Source of the DNA: Metellina segmentata
Lineage: Eukaryota; Arthropoda; Arachnida; Araneae; Tetragnathidae
Length of the DNA stretch: 64,000 nt
Direction of reading: 5' to 3'
Assembly (NCBI GenBank): GCA_947359465.1
Contig: OX375879.1
Coordinates: forward strand, 117,398,557 to 117,462,556
Position numbers and translations under genes: made by a program. The notes beneath the pieces are model-generated. The model was not told the DNA's origin and made no database searches. It saw only the letters and a list, made by a program, of their open reading frames with translations. The first letter of the stretch is position 1, and each line of letters opens with the position of its first letter. Shown here piece after piece: positions 43,047 through 53,596 of this stretch.

Positions 43047-43849
43047 CTAGCTGAATAACCCGGCGTTGCTCGAGTTTAAAACATGAGCACGAAATTTCCC
43101 TGTGTTAACTCAAATACACAAACCCTGTAGAACGTGTTTCCTTGTCCATGCCCATATATTGCAAAAAAACAAACTTGATATGTTGTTGTTGTTTCTAATG
43201 CCTACACTGGCAGACCAGAGGAGTGCCAGGCCCGTAAAAGACGGCAAGAGGCGAGGGGGTGCGCCTTCCATGTTATTGAGCCCCATTGGGAGGAAGTCCG
43301 ACTTTGCTCGACATACATGACACATCCGTTTTACAGGAAGGTCCCTTTCATACATCCATTCACTCACACATATCGTAATTTAGATACCAATCAGAGGCCA
43401 ATAACCCTCTGATCAGATACCCCCAGAGGTATTGATTTGGTATGGGAAAATGGGGGACTTTGTGACCACGCCCTATTTAACGTGCCCCAGTCACCATGAG
43501 TGAACACGACGGTCTTTAGCCAGGTCGAAGCGCCGATCTCACAATCATCAGAATTGCAGGCTCCGCCGAGGACAGAACCCACAACCCTTCTGATGCGAGC
43601 CCGACGCTCTACTGACTGAGCTACCGCGGCTCACTTGATATGTTAAAATGGTGGCTTCCAGGACCACTTTTAGGACTACATGTGAGCCAATTTTCATGGT
43701 TACAGATGGGTTTGAAGTCAGAAAAGAAATAGCCTATGTTTTCCGCAGTGTTTCAAAGTAAGTGTGCCAAATTAGATGTGGATGGGTCGAACGGTGTAGA
43801 TTTGTATAGAGAATACACACACATCCTTTTTTATATAAATATATATGGA
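43047..43849 (-). mobile_element. non-autonomous Helitron, family 1, interrupted by SINE-D
   Basis: Minus strand: 5' TCCATATATATTTATATAA at 43849, 3' stem and ATTCAGCTAG ending at 43047. Without the SINE and its duplication the element is about 340 bp, close to the copy at 26561-26921. Confidence 0.75.
43185..43632 (-). repeat. SINE-D (third tRNA-derived SINE), with target duplication
   Basis: A 448-bp insert with a tRNA-like head at the right: CGGTAGCTCAGTCAGTAGAG, then GTTGTGGGTTCTGTCC as a B-box relic. CAA-type tail at the left. Exact 12-bp duplications ACTTGATATGTT at 43173-43184 and 43633-43644 inside the Helitron. Confidence 0.9.
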
Positions 43850-44450
43850 TATATAGCAATCTTGATATATTTTTGGACAAAAACCGATTCAGAGTGACAA
43901 ATTCGATTATGGAAAATTTTGGCTCATCGCGGCAGTTTTTACTGTATCAAATTTTATTATCTCTATTTTATTTAAAATTTGTTATGTCTTGTTAAATTTT
44001 GTTATCTCTGCTTTATTAAATATTATAACCTCTTTTAATGAATTTTATTATTTCGATTTAGATCATTACTTAAAATATAAATGAACTACTATAGGAGGAA
44101 ATAATTGAAAATTTTGTAGTCAAACTTACAGTATGAATCATAAAAGTCAGAAAATATCACTCGTCAATCAAAAACGTGTGCTGTTGAAATGAGAAAGATA
44201 ACGATTGGAATTATTCAAATTATTCAAATTGGACACCCGTCGTCAAATATGATATCAGATTAACTCTGATAGTGTATATCAACAACGTAAGCAGTTTCGA
44301 TAACCCCGATCAATTATGTTGATACTGACTTTTGCAATTCACAGCAGTCTGATTTCGTCAGTTTTTAATTTCCACCCGAAATTGATCTTTTGGTCAGACA
44401 AATCAACAGAACGATTTTCGAAACTTAAGCAGCGATAATTTCATAATCTG
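43850..44450. other. AT-rich sequence with loose TTTTATTATCTC repeats
   Basis: 43940-44060 has four loose units of AATTTTRTTATCTCTRTTTT. No gene. Confidence 0.4.
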
Positions 44451-44721
44451 CTAATTTTTAATTAACGTCATACTCGAGTAACACAACGGGCTATTGACGA
44501 CGGTCCTGGATCAATCCCCTAAGGGAAAGATCCGAGAACAACACCACGTCATTGTGAACCACGTCCAACCTGAGATGGCACCCCACTCTCTAAACTTCCA
44601 CACCAACCCAAAGTGAGGACTTTTGGTCACAACAGATTTAAGATGCATCAGCCGTCTCTACACCTTACGCTTACAGAAATACATGCACTGACCCGGTTTC
44701 GACCCAGGAACCTTCCAACCA
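44451..44721 (-). repeat. SINE-A, near full length
   Basis: Minus strand from the TTTTTAATTAACGTC tail to GACCCGGTTTCGACCCAGG (mutated B box) at the right; the far head is lost where it meets the next copy. Confidence 0.82.
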
Positions 44722-44972
44722 AAAACCGTCAGGTATAAAGGTGGCTGGAGGACGTTAAATCTGACATGGCCTCAAATGTCCTCATGTTGGCGTGCTGTGG
44801 AAGTTTGAAGACTGGGGTGCCAGCTCAGGTGTTGCTTCGTCATCTGACCGTGGTTCAAAATTACGAGGTGTTGTCCTCGGATTTTCCCCTTAAGGGTCTG
44901 ATCCCGTACCGTCGTCAATAGCCCGTTGTGTTGCTCTAGTACGACGTTAACTAAAATTACCACTACCATTAC
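44722..44972 (+). repeat. SINE-A/B hybrid copy, 5'-truncated
   Basis: Plus strand; starts like SINE-B (GGACGTTAAATCTGACATGG) and ends with the SINE-A tail ACCACTACCATTACC. It faces 44451-44721 head to head. Confidence 0.8.
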
Positions 44973-45095
44973 CTTGTCATCCGACCGTGGTTTACAATTA
45001 CGAGGCGTTGTCCTAGGATCTTTCCCTTCGGGAGGTGATTCCGGACCGTCGCCAATAGCCCTATGCGCAACTCCAGTGCGACGTTAATCAAAATA
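44973..45095 (+). repeat. SINE 3' fragment
   Basis: GTCATCCGACCGTGG to CGACGTTAATCAAAATATC, directly following the previous copy in the same orientation. Confidence 0.75.
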
Positions 45096-45869
45096 TCTAC
45101 GTATCTGCTCATCTAATAATGAAGTGTAGAAAGCATTTACATCACGCGTTTAACAGATGGAAATATTTGTGACAGGAACAAAATCCTGCCTAAAATGATG
45201 AAATATTGAAACAGAATCGCACTTTTACCAAGAAAACCACTTTTTTAACAGGCATCTCTGAAATACCACTCCTTTACACACTGCCGCCCGGAGTCACAGC
45301 CCCTGCCGCCCCTTTAGAGTTCAAGGAACAAGTCAACATAAACAACCGAGATCAACAACAAAAAATGCCAGCAACAGACCACAAACAAAAAAAGCTACTG
45401 AAGTACACCGGTACCAGAGGAGCGAACCCAAAAAATCAATACCACCACCACTACCACTCCACTGGTATCCGACATAAATTACTCAGCCCCGGGGTGGAGC
45501 AGGAGGGGGGTCTGGGAATGACCGTTATAGTTCATTACTCTGCCAGCACCGCCAGTGGTCAAGTTTACTATCATTCGATTTCCTGGAGAGGTTCGAAGCG
45601 AAATATTTCTGTTCGATTTGCTATCGCCGGAGCTGGGGATCGATGGTCCTTGGGGCGAGCAACGGAACGCGGAATTGTGTTTGCGCGAATGGCAACGCTC
45701 CCCTGCAGAAACGGCCCTCTCCCGATAGGGAGAGCAATTAACGGTTCAGTAGGGAAATAGAAAACGAAAGGATCGAAAATTAGATGCTAATGCCGCAAAG
45801 TGTCGATATCGAATCATTGCAGACTATTCCTTTTTTAGAAGATGCTTTTGTGGTAAAGAGATGTTAGAT
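45096..45869. other. unique, partly GC-rich sequence, no gene supported
   Basis: The 184-residue plus frame at 45206-45760 has no recognisable domain and uneven composition. A hairpin CCCTCTCCCGATAGGGAGAG lies near 45716-45735. It could be host regulatory or intron sequence. Confidence 0.35.
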
Positions 45870-46160
45870 ATTTTTAATTAACTTCGCACTGGAGCAACAC
45901 AACGAGCTGTCCGGGATCAACCCGAAAGTCAATATCCGAAGAAACCACCACGTACTTTTTAACCACGATCAGATCACGAAGTTACACCTGAGGTGGCACC
46001 TCATTCTTAAAATGTCCACGCCATGGCAGCGGGAGGACGTTTGATGCCACGATAGATTTGACGTGCACCAGCCCCCTTTGAACACGGTGGTCTTTCGTTG
46101 GATTCGAACTCTCAACCCTCCGGTTGCTTGACCGTTACTCTTCCAAACGAGCAACCCGCG
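45870..46160 (-). repeat. SINE-B, near full length
   Basis: Minus strand, head at the right with GGATTCGAACTCTC and GTTACTCTTCCAAACGAGC reversed; a short deletion near 45912 removes the middle of CTATTGGCGACGG. Confidence 0.82.
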
Positions 46161-46162
46161 GT

Positions 46163-46245
46163 ACAAAATCCCGTGGTGTTATCCTCGGATCTTTCCCTTA
46201 GAGGATTGGCCCCGGACCGAAGTCAAAAGCCCTATGCAGCTAATT
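46163..46245 (+). repeat. SINE 3' fragment
   Basis: GTGGTGTTATCCTCGGATCT onwards, plus strand, adjacent head to head with the previous copy. Confidence 0.7.
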
Positions 46246-46743
46246 GTACCACTCTTCTCTGATCAAGCCGATACAAAGCAGATGTATTCCAGAATTCCCT
46301 AAATGGAGATCATAAAACTCCTTTCAATTGATCCAATGTTCATAACTAACCCTAGAAATACTATTACAGCACTTCATTTGACATTGCATCGGTCACAAAG
46401 ATCTGGTCACTTGAAACAAACACTCTTCATCTGACGTTACCCTGACATCACGATCTCATCAATCTCAAGACCCTTGTTCTTAAAACACTCAAAATTTTAT
46501 CGACATCTGGTTTTTCAGTTCAAAGGCGACCTGAAAGACGTTAGAATTTTCCACAGAGACCTGAGAGCGAAAACACGCTCGCTCACTTTCCGTACCCTTC
46601 TTGTCCCAAATATCTGAAACATTGCTGTAAATATCTTCTATGCTGTAGGATGTTAGAATAAATGTTCTAGTGGTGAAAACCAAAGATCTTAATCCTTTAC
46701 GCTACCATTTCAAAATTTTGTCACCACACCATTTCATCCGGTA
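46246..46743. other. unique sequence, no gene seen
   Basis: 46390-46520 has faint similarity to the ATCTGGTCA repeats of the TTAA MITEs but too weak to call. Confidence 0.3.
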
Positions 46744-46792
46744 CAGCCCACTGTGTTGTGCTCCAATACGACGTTAATTAAAATACCAACCT
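46744..46792 (+). repeat. SINE-B tail fragment
   Basis: AGCCCACTGTGTTGTGCTCC to ACGTTAATTAAAATACC. Confidence 0.65.
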
Positions 46793-46974
46793 GCTACGGC
46801 GGCCATGCTAAAGGAAGGCAATTGCAGTGTGTGGAATATGTTCTTTTTCATGGTGCCCATTTCACAAGGGTTCGTCGTGGCTCAATATGATTGGGAATGC
46901 CAAGAGTTCTTGCAACCTGCGAGCTGTAGGCAGTGCAGGTTCTGATCCTCCACTGGGTCTATTTTTCATTTCTG

Positions 46975-47037
46975 TGTCAAGACCGTCTCCAATAGCCCGT
47001 TGTGTTGCCCCAGGTGCGGCTATTACCTACCTACCTT
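46975..47037 (+). repeat. SINE-B tail fragment with ACCTACCTACC
   Basis: CCAATAGCCCGTTGTGTTGC followed within 20 bp by ATTACCTACCTACC. Confidence 0.7.
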
Positions 47038-47092
47038 ACGAGTGTCAGTAAAACTTCCATTTTATGTTTATGTCCATTACTTGACAAGGACG

Positions 47093-47240
47093 TAGGTATT
47101 TTAATTAACGTCGCACTTGAGCAACACAGCGGGATAATGGCGACGGTACGCGACCCAACCCAAAGCGAAAGATCCGAGGTCGACGCTACGTAATATTAAA
47201 TCAAGGTCATATGACGAGATCTGGCATCCCATTCGGGTTG
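47093..47240 (-). repeat. SINE-B 3' fragment
   Basis: TAGGTATTTTAATTAACGTC tail on the left followed by about 125 bp of diverged body. Confidence 0.75.
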
Positions 47241-47964
47241 GCTATATAGACTTTTATTGCGCAGTGCCCAGTAGGCCAAGCTGTGCCAAACACAAGACAG
47301 ACCCTGTCAAGAGTAACGAACAAACACACTCATTGAAAGTTTTGCTGACACTAAAGGACACACTCTGGGAGGAATCGGGATCGAAAAGGAAAATCGATCC
47401 ATCGATTTCGATACCAGGAACAACGCGTTACTGGGGGAGTGACAGCACGATTCACACATTTGGTCCCCAGGCATTAGACTGTGACGTGGTGAAGCTGTAA
47501 ACCGTGATGACATCGATGAAGAAGCGAACATAATCCCCTCTTGCACGGTATTATCCCACTCATACAACATTCTACATTACGTGTCAACCTAATGGCCATT
47601 ACAGCACTGTCATGACGAAGACTTTTAGTCTCACTGAATGGTCCATAAACATTAGTCTCCACGTACGTTACATTCGCCAGCCAAACTCCAAAAAGTAACG
47701 TAAGGAATATAACCCAAAGGTGAAGAAATGTTTGTTGGTTGTTGAGGTTTTAAGGTGCAAAGCTGCGCACACGGATTTATTTATTTATGGACAGGATAAT
47801 ACTAAGTATTTCTACAAACTGTGAAAGTGAAACAGTTGAATACTTAGTCATCGAAGCAATAGCTCCACTTTGATCCAATGTTGCCCACACATTTGTTTGG
47901 AGTCACTGTACCAGAACTACATTTACAAAAAAGAGGTAGTTGAACTATCGTCGCCCTGGAGCAA
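47241..47964. other. unique sequence, no gene supported
   Basis: Overlapping 60-90 residue frames on both strands at 47264-47662 have no recognisable domain. Confidence 0.3.
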
Positions 47965-48277
47965 TTTTTAATAAACGACGTACTAGAGCAACACAACGGG
48001 CTTTTCACGACGGTCCGGGATCAATACACTAAGGGAAGGATCCGAGAACAACACGTCCTTTTGAGCCACGGTCAGATGACGAGGCAACACCTGAGCTGGT
48101 AACCGATTCTCCAAACTTCCACACCAAACCAACGTGAGGATTTTCGGCCACGGCAGATTTCAGGTGCACCAGCCGCCTCTACACCATACGCTTACAAACA
48201 TCCATACACTGACCCGAATTCGAACAAGGAATCTTCCGTTCTAAAGGTTATCACCTTAACCACAAGAACGGTTGGTC
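47965..48277 (-). repeat. SINE-A, full length
   Basis: Minus strand from the ATTTTTAATAAACGACG tail to GAACGGTTGGTC, the reversed head, at the right. Confidence 0.85.
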
Positions 48278-48503
48278 AGCGGTGACGGCCCGGGATCCAT
48301 CCCGAAGGGTAAGATCCAAGGCCAACGCCTCGTATTATTCAACCAGATGATGAAGTTGACACCTGACTCAGTCTCCTAAATTCCACGTCACGCTAACGTG
48401 AGGACATTTGAGACCATAACAGATTTAACGTAAACGATGGTCCTTGTTTGGATTAGAACTCGCACCCCTCAGGTTTGCTAATCCGTTACTCTTCCATTTG
48501 GTT
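48278..48503 (-). repeat. SINE-B, 3'-truncated
   Basis: Directly abuts the SINE-A head; carries GAGGACATTTGAGACCATAA and a SINE-B head ending GTTACTCTTCCATTTGGTTG. Confidence 0.78.
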
Positions 48504-48616
48504 GATCAACCGGTCTGGTGGTTAAGGTGTAAGTCTCCAGATTTTAAGGTTCCTTGTTCGAATCCGGCTTAATGCATGGATGCTTGTAAGAGTATGGCGT
48601 AGAGGCGGCTGGAGCG
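48504..48616 (+). repeat. SINE-A head, 3'-truncated
   Basis: Plus-strand head with TGGTGGTTAAGG and TTGTTCGAATCC, ending after GGCGTAGAGGCGGCTGGA. Confidence 0.75.
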
Positions 48617-48683
48617 AGTACGCCAACGTGAGGACATTTAGGCCATGACAGATTTAACGTCCACCAGCCACCTTTATACCCGA
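48617..48683 (-). repeat. SINE-B internal fragment
   Basis: CGCCAACGTGAGGACATTTA to CACCAGCCACCTTTATACCC on the minus strand, wedged between two plus-strand SINE-A parts. Confidence 0.65.
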
Positions 48684-48689
48684 CGGATT

Positions 48690-48980
48690 TTGGTTGGAAG
48701 GTTCCTGGGTCGAAAACGGGTCAGTGCGTGGATGTTTGTAAGCGTATGGTGTAGAGGCGGCTGGTGCATCTTAAATCTGTCGTGGCCGAAAAACCTCACT
48801 TTGGGTTGGTGTAGTTGTTTAGAGAGTGGGGGTGCCAACTCAGGTGTTGCCTCGTCAACGGACCGTGGTTCACAATGATGTGGTGGTGTTCACTGATCTT
48901 TCCCTTAGGGGATTGATCCAGGACTGTCGTAAATAGCCCGTTGTGTTGTCCTAGGACGACGTTAACTAAAAATTACCAAT
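48690..48980 (+). repeat. SINE-A lacking the A-box region
   Basis: Starts at GGTTGGAAGGTTCCTGGGTC and runs to an AATTACCAATTATTACC tail. Confidence 0.82.
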
Positions 48981-49027
48981 TATTACCATTCCGGCTAAAG
49001 CGGGGTCATTTCATTCAGGAAAACATA

Positions 49028-49316
49028 TTGGTAATTGGCAATATTTAGGTCTGGGATCAATCCCTAAAGGGGAAATTCCGAGGACAACGACTCGTTATTT
49101 TGAACCACAGTCAGATGACGAAGCTACACCTGAGCTGGCAACACACTCTCCAAACTTCCACACCAACCCAACGTGAGGACTTTGGGCCACGACAGATTTA
49201 AGGTGTAACAGCGCCTCTACACCATAAGCTTACAACATCAATGCCCGAACCCGAATTCGAACCAGGAGCCTTCCGATCTAGAGGCTAATACCTTAACCAC
49301 TATACATATTGATCCT
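49028..49316 (-). repeat. SINE-A, lacks extreme 3' end
   Basis: Minus strand; starts in GGTCTGGGATCAATCCC and ends with the reversed head CTTAACCACTATACATATTGA. Confidence 0.82.
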
Positions 49317-49818
49317 GGCGCAAACAAGTCACTTTACCTTCAAAATTCGCTCTCCCTTTCTCTGAAGACTCGTCAAACTAAAAAAAAAAAGCACCTCTAA
49401 TCAAGGCAGTGAAAAAGGCTTTTGATAAAAACACCCCGTAAATACCCAGAAGCGATGAAGCAACACATTCGGCATTGAAGCGTTTAATCCTAAACATCGG
49501 AACGATTAGGAGGTTTTATGAGACGGCAAACTCAAGATGCGTCGTTTCCGATGCGCCTCCCGTGCTACGTTTCTGTCTCATTTGCGCATTGTTCATCGAT
49601 GATGAGCAGTAACATCGATTCATTTTTTACCGTTCCATCAAAAGGACGGAGCATGCTGCATAATGAGCCGCGGTTTTTACAGATGGCCGGGTTTAATGAG
49701 TTGCTAAAAATAGACAATGGCATAATGAAATTGAAGACGGATGCAAATTGGATGGATGCGTCGCTTCGGGAAATCGCTCCGTTTTCAAGGATTGCTTCCA
49801 GTTTGACTTCTGCCATGG
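49317..49818. other. unique sequence, moderate GC, no gene supported
   Basis: Open frames occur on both strands (49518-49895 plus, 49565-49858 minus), both running into SINE sequence; no domain recognised. Confidence 0.3.
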
Positions 49819-50790
49819 TTGGTAGGTATTTAATTAACGTCGCACCGGAGCAACACAATGAGCTATTGGCGACGGTCCGGAATCAACTTCCGTAGCAAAA
49901 GATCCGAGAATAACACTGCGCCATTTTGAACTACGGATGCGACATAGACAGCAAAACATCGATGTTTCGTAACATTGATGTTCAAAATTAAAACATCGAT
50001 GTTGAAAAAACATCGCCCAAAAACCATCGATGTTTTTAAATATCGAAGTTTTTAAATATCATTGCATTTAAACTTTTCCCCCCATTTCTTAAAACTGGGT
50101 TAGCAACCTCAAACATTAATGTTAGCCGGGGGAAGGAGGAGATTTAATTTGTCATTTGCCGTGAAGATTTGCATTAACGTGATTTTTTAAAGTGCCAAAA
50201 CGAAGTAAAAAAATTAATAAGAACAATTAACTCTATATAAAATTAATTTATATGAAAGAAAATTATCTTTATAACCATTTGGCATAGGTACTACTTAATA
50301 TAAGTATAATTAGGTAGGTACATAACAATAATTATTGTTTGTTATTATTAATTATTTATCAACTTATGGGGATGGAAACAACAAACTTATTTTTTATTTA
50401 CAGTTTGTAAAAAAAGAAAATTGTTAAAATTCTCGACACCTTAAGCCAACTTCTTTTTTCATTAACTATCCCACCAGTTAGGGAAAAAACTTTCTCAGTG
50501 AAAGGATGTCGCCATCACTGACAAATACTTAGTTGCACGGTTAGTTTGCATGGTGCTTTTTCATTCAAAAATAAAACATCGACAACGTCTAAAGATCGAC
50601 ACTGTGAAAACATCGATGTTAAACAAACATCGGCTCCAATAAATCAATTGGTAAATACATCGATGTTTTGAAAAAAATCGACATCGATGTCGCATCCCTA
50701 TTTTGAACTAGTCACATGACGAGGTCATAGATGGGCTGGCACACCACTCTCAAAATTTACACGCCATGCCAACGTGAGTGTAGATTCCTT
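49819..50790 (-). repeat. SINE-B interrupted by a hAT MITE
   Basis: Left part 49819-49931 (tail to CCATTTTGAAC) and right part from 50701 (TTTTGAACTAGTCACATGAC to ACGCCATGCCAACGTGAG) join into one minus-strand SINE-B body across the insertion at 49932-50700. The head is missing. Confidence 0.85.
49932..50700 (-). mobile_element. hAT MITE, ATCGAT family, inside SINE-B
   Basis: Ends TACGGATGCGACATAGACAG and CATCGATGTCGCATCCCTA are inverted. Exact 8-bp duplications TTTTGAAC at 49924-49931 and 50701-50708. The interior keeps a decayed dimerisation-domain remnant on the minus strand near 50400-50530. Same family as 33397-34348. Confidence 0.93.
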
Positions 50791-50987
50791 TTCCACACGT
50801 TGATAACGAAGCAGATACACCCGACAGAGAGAGTTATAAGCACATAGTACAATAACAGTTCTAGTTGCTACAGGTTCTAGTGGAATTAGCGGCGATGGAA
50901 GACATTGCTTGTGTTCTGATGCTATTAAGAATATGAAATATTGGGTAGGAATACTGAAAAATAACATCAGTAAGAATAGAATTGTTT
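50791..50987. other. unique sequence
   Basis: Nothing recognised. Confidence 0.3.
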
Positions 50988-51000
50988 TACAATTCGGAGG

Positions 51001-51189
51001 TAATGGTAATGGTAATTTTAGTTAACGTCGTACTAGAGCAACACAACGGGCTATGGACGACGGTCCGGGATCAATCCCTTAAGGGAACGATCCGAGGACA
51101 ACACCTCGTAATTTTGAACCACGGTCAGATGACGAAGCAACATCTGAGCTGGAACCCCACTCTCCAAACTTCCACACCAACCCAACGGG
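51001..51189 (-). repeat. SINE-A, 5'-truncated with target duplication
   Basis: TAATGGTAATGGTAA tail at the left; truncated at CCAACCCAACGGG. Exact 13-bp duplications TACAATTCGGAGG at 50988-51000 and 51190-51202. Confidence 0.94.
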
Positions 51190-51354
51190 TACAATTCGGA
51201 GGAGTCAGACGTGGTTTTCACTGGACGGTGCGGCGTGTACATTGAAGCTTTATATTGCATTGCAATGTCCATGTCAGGTGTGCAGTGACCTCTGTTCTTG
51301 GCCACTGCTACACATACACACACTGTCAATCAATTGAGACATCGCTCGGTCACT

Positions 51355-52125
51355 CTGAAAGTGAGGACATTTGAGGCCACGACAGATTTGCAGAACGCAC
51401 CAGCCCTCTTGTACACGACGGTCTTTGCAAGTCCGTTACTCTTCTAACCGGGCCGCATATTAACAACCTTTACCTGGAATAGAAGACATGGGGAAATTTT
51501 TAGCCCGCTGATTCGTTGGTTTCAAACTGTCGACTATGACGTCACTACTTGAGATCATCATTAATGGCGATGCTTCACATGGACTCTGTCATTACTCATT
51601 ACTGGGTAGTTTCTACTTGAACTGAAAACCGGTGACAAGACCTCTGCAACATAAATAACGAATCTATACAAAAGGTACTCAGAAATAACGAAAAACTCCC
51701 CCTTTTCCGCCTTCTATTCTGTTCAAGGTCCCAAGTGTCCTTTTTAAAGTTCGAAAATGGATTACTTTTTAATCATGCGTGTAGAATCTATACTGGAATT
51801 AAAACTAAACACAAAACATTTACGATCAAATTACGAGTACATGGCACAAGCCGTTGAAATGTCGCTTGTTAATCATCTAAAAGCCATCGCTTTCTTTTTT
51901 ATTAGTATTCTATTTTCGGTCGAAGCAGTTTCAACTTTTTTTTTCGCAAACATTGCAAGTAAATAGTGATACTTTTCACACATGCGCAGTGCGCACTATG
52001 GGTGAGTGACGTCATAGATCTCGGAGTGATATAGCAACGAATCAGAGGGCTTAAAATTTCCCCTTGTCTTCTATTCCAGGTAAAGGTTGGTAATATGCAA
52101 CCGGGCCATCGCGGCCCACCAGATT
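51355..52125 (-). repeat. SINE-B head part interrupted by a MITE
   Basis: 51355-51454 carries the SINE-B region GAGGACATTTGAGGCCACGA to CGTTACTCTTCTAACCGGGCC; the reversed head end continues at 52099-52125 (AACCGGGCCATCGCGGCCCA) after the inserted MITE. Confidence 0.8.
51455..52098. mobile_element. long-TIR MITE with 9-bp target duplication (MULE-like)
   Basis: About 100-bp inverted ends: left GCATATTAACAACCTTTACC, right GGTAAAGGTTGGTAATATGC, similarity reaching the TATGACGTCACT / GAGTGACGTCATAG block. Exact 9-bp duplications AACCGGGCC at 51446-51454 and 52099-52107. The 644-bp element has no transposase. Long terminal repeats with 9-bp duplications are typical of Mutator-like elements. Confidence 0.85.
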
Positions 52126-52692
52126 GACTCGAATTCTGTCGATGTCGATCGGCCCAAACAATTACGTCACCTCCACAACGCATGCGCAGCAATCCAAGAC
52201 TAGGGTTCACGAACTGTCCGAACTAATTGAATAATTCGAAGCACGCAAGCATTCCTGTAGGATGGTCCTGCTAATGTGAGAATTCCGTTGTAAATTAGCG
52301 TCTCTGCCCTCTTATTGGTCGAAACCATTACGCGCGTAATGAGCCGAGAGCTCAGATACGACGATTTTCCTCTTTTTCGTACAGACAGGTGGGGTTCTCA
52401 GATCAATTTCGTTCTAATGATCGCTAGTCTTATGTTTCCTAGACCTTCAAGGGGTGGATGTCACTCATCTCGAGTCTGAGACAAAGAGAATTTTGCAGCG
52501 AGGAGGTTGAACAGCCTTTGAAGACTGTCTCGAATAGTCCAGTAGTGGGCGTATGATGGATTATGACAAATATTGATTTCAATCGAGATTGGTGCATCGG
52601 TTAACGTAATGGTCAGAATTGTGTGTTTTTTTTCAAATTCCCATTTGGACGACAATGGCTCAATTTTGTTTTACCGGTCTTCAGGGGTGCAG
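52126..52692. other. unique sequence, no gene seen
   Basis: Nothing supportable. Confidence 0.3.
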
Positions 52693-52850
52693 CGTTCAAC
52701 CGCCTGGTGGTTGTTCTGACGACGTGTCTTAGTCATAAGCAAAACTGACCAGATCTTGATGGACGAGATATCTCGTCCATCAAGATCGCTTCGTCTCTCG
52801 TAAAAAGAAAACTGGCCAATTTTTGATCTCATCACCAATCAAAAATTCGG
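52693..52850. mobile_element. TTAA-type palindrome MITE fragment
   Basis: Left part TTCAACCGCCTGGTGG and internal CGTC-flanked repeats, with a perfect palindrome at 52752-52787. The right end is not recognisable. Confidence 0.5.
52752..52787. repeat. perfect 36-bp palindrome
   Basis: The half-site GATCTTGATGGACGAGAT is followed immediately by its exact reverse complement. It is the undecayed form of the core seen in the TTAA-type MITEs. Confidence 0.95.
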
Positions 52851-52992
52851 TAATAAACTCTATAACAAAAAAATCGACGCACCGAGAAGGACTAGGCCGA
52901 TTGCGATTGAAAATGGGTGGATGTGAAGAACATACATAGAAAAACAAACGATTAAAATTTCAGAACGATTGAATGATTTATTTCAGAGTTTA

Positions 52993-53415
52993 ACCGTTAC
53001 AAAGGGAGGAAGTCAATGAGGGATTTGGTCCACCTCTGGCCTAGATGCATCACCCGGCGTGGCATAGACTGAAAAAGTTCCCGGATGATGTCTTGCGGAA
53101 TTTGTGGCCACATTACCTCCAACTGTAGGGCTAAAAGGTTAACATTCCGGGATGGTTGCATTCACCTTCCCATAACGTCCCAAACATACTCTATGGGAGA
53201 GAGATCAGGAGACCTAGCTGGCCAAGGAAGTATTGGGAAAGCTACAAGACAATTCATAGCAACATGTGAAGTGTGCGGCCGGGCATTATCCTATTGAAAA
53301 GTAAGTCCGTGGTGTCGCAAAAAAACCGGTAACACAACCGGTCGTAGAATGTCGTCTACGTACTGCTGTGCTATAAGTCTGCCAAAAATGACTACCAAAA
53401 GGGTCCTAGCTAACT
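52993..53415 (-). pseudogene. Tc1-like transposase, C-terminal half (third subtype)
   Basis: The minus strand reads a block of AQQYVDDILRP type, then a UAG stop where FQQD is expected, DNARPHTSHVAMNCL with the second catalytic Asp, and WPARSPDLSPIEYVWDVMGR with the catalytic Glu; another stop precedes the C-terminal tail, which ends TKSLIDFLPL at about 52995. The N-terminal half lies at 54174-54700 on the same strand; the two are separated by about 760 bp of inserted DNA. ACCAAAAGG sequence from the join point is present on both sides (about 53394 and 54174). Confidence 0.82.
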
Positions 53416-53587
53416 AATTAATACCGTGTCTAGTGTCGTGAGACACTGTACCTCTCTCTCTCTCTATCCCTCTCTCTGAGTGGAAGCAGTCCTCTCCGTA
53501 CCGAGTTATTTAAAACCCACACCGGATTAGCAGGGAAAGCCTCGAATGAGAAAACGAAAGAAGAGCCAGGCACATGAGAGGCGCGCT
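53413..53587. other. insert of unknown type in Tc1, with CT-rich tract
   Basis: Contains GAGACACTGTACC near 53453 and (CT)n. The same 13-mer recurs at about 54156 on the other side of the MITE, so it may be the target duplication of a retroposed sequence. The family is not recognised. Confidence 0.4.
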
Positions 53588-53596
53588 AGGTGCGCC

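Noticed and set aside
43560..43632. tRNA gene on the minus strand
   Set aside because: It is the head of SINE-D; the B box is altered and the insertion has its own target duplication.
45206..45760. 184-codon plus-strand ORF
   Set aside because: No recognisable domain; composition changes along the frame; probably chance in a GC-richer patch.
50982..51245. ORFs over SINE copies (recurring peptides such as GQHLVILNHGQMTKQHL)
   Set aside because: The same peptide recurs in every SINE-A copy at the same place; it is SINE sequence, not a protein family.
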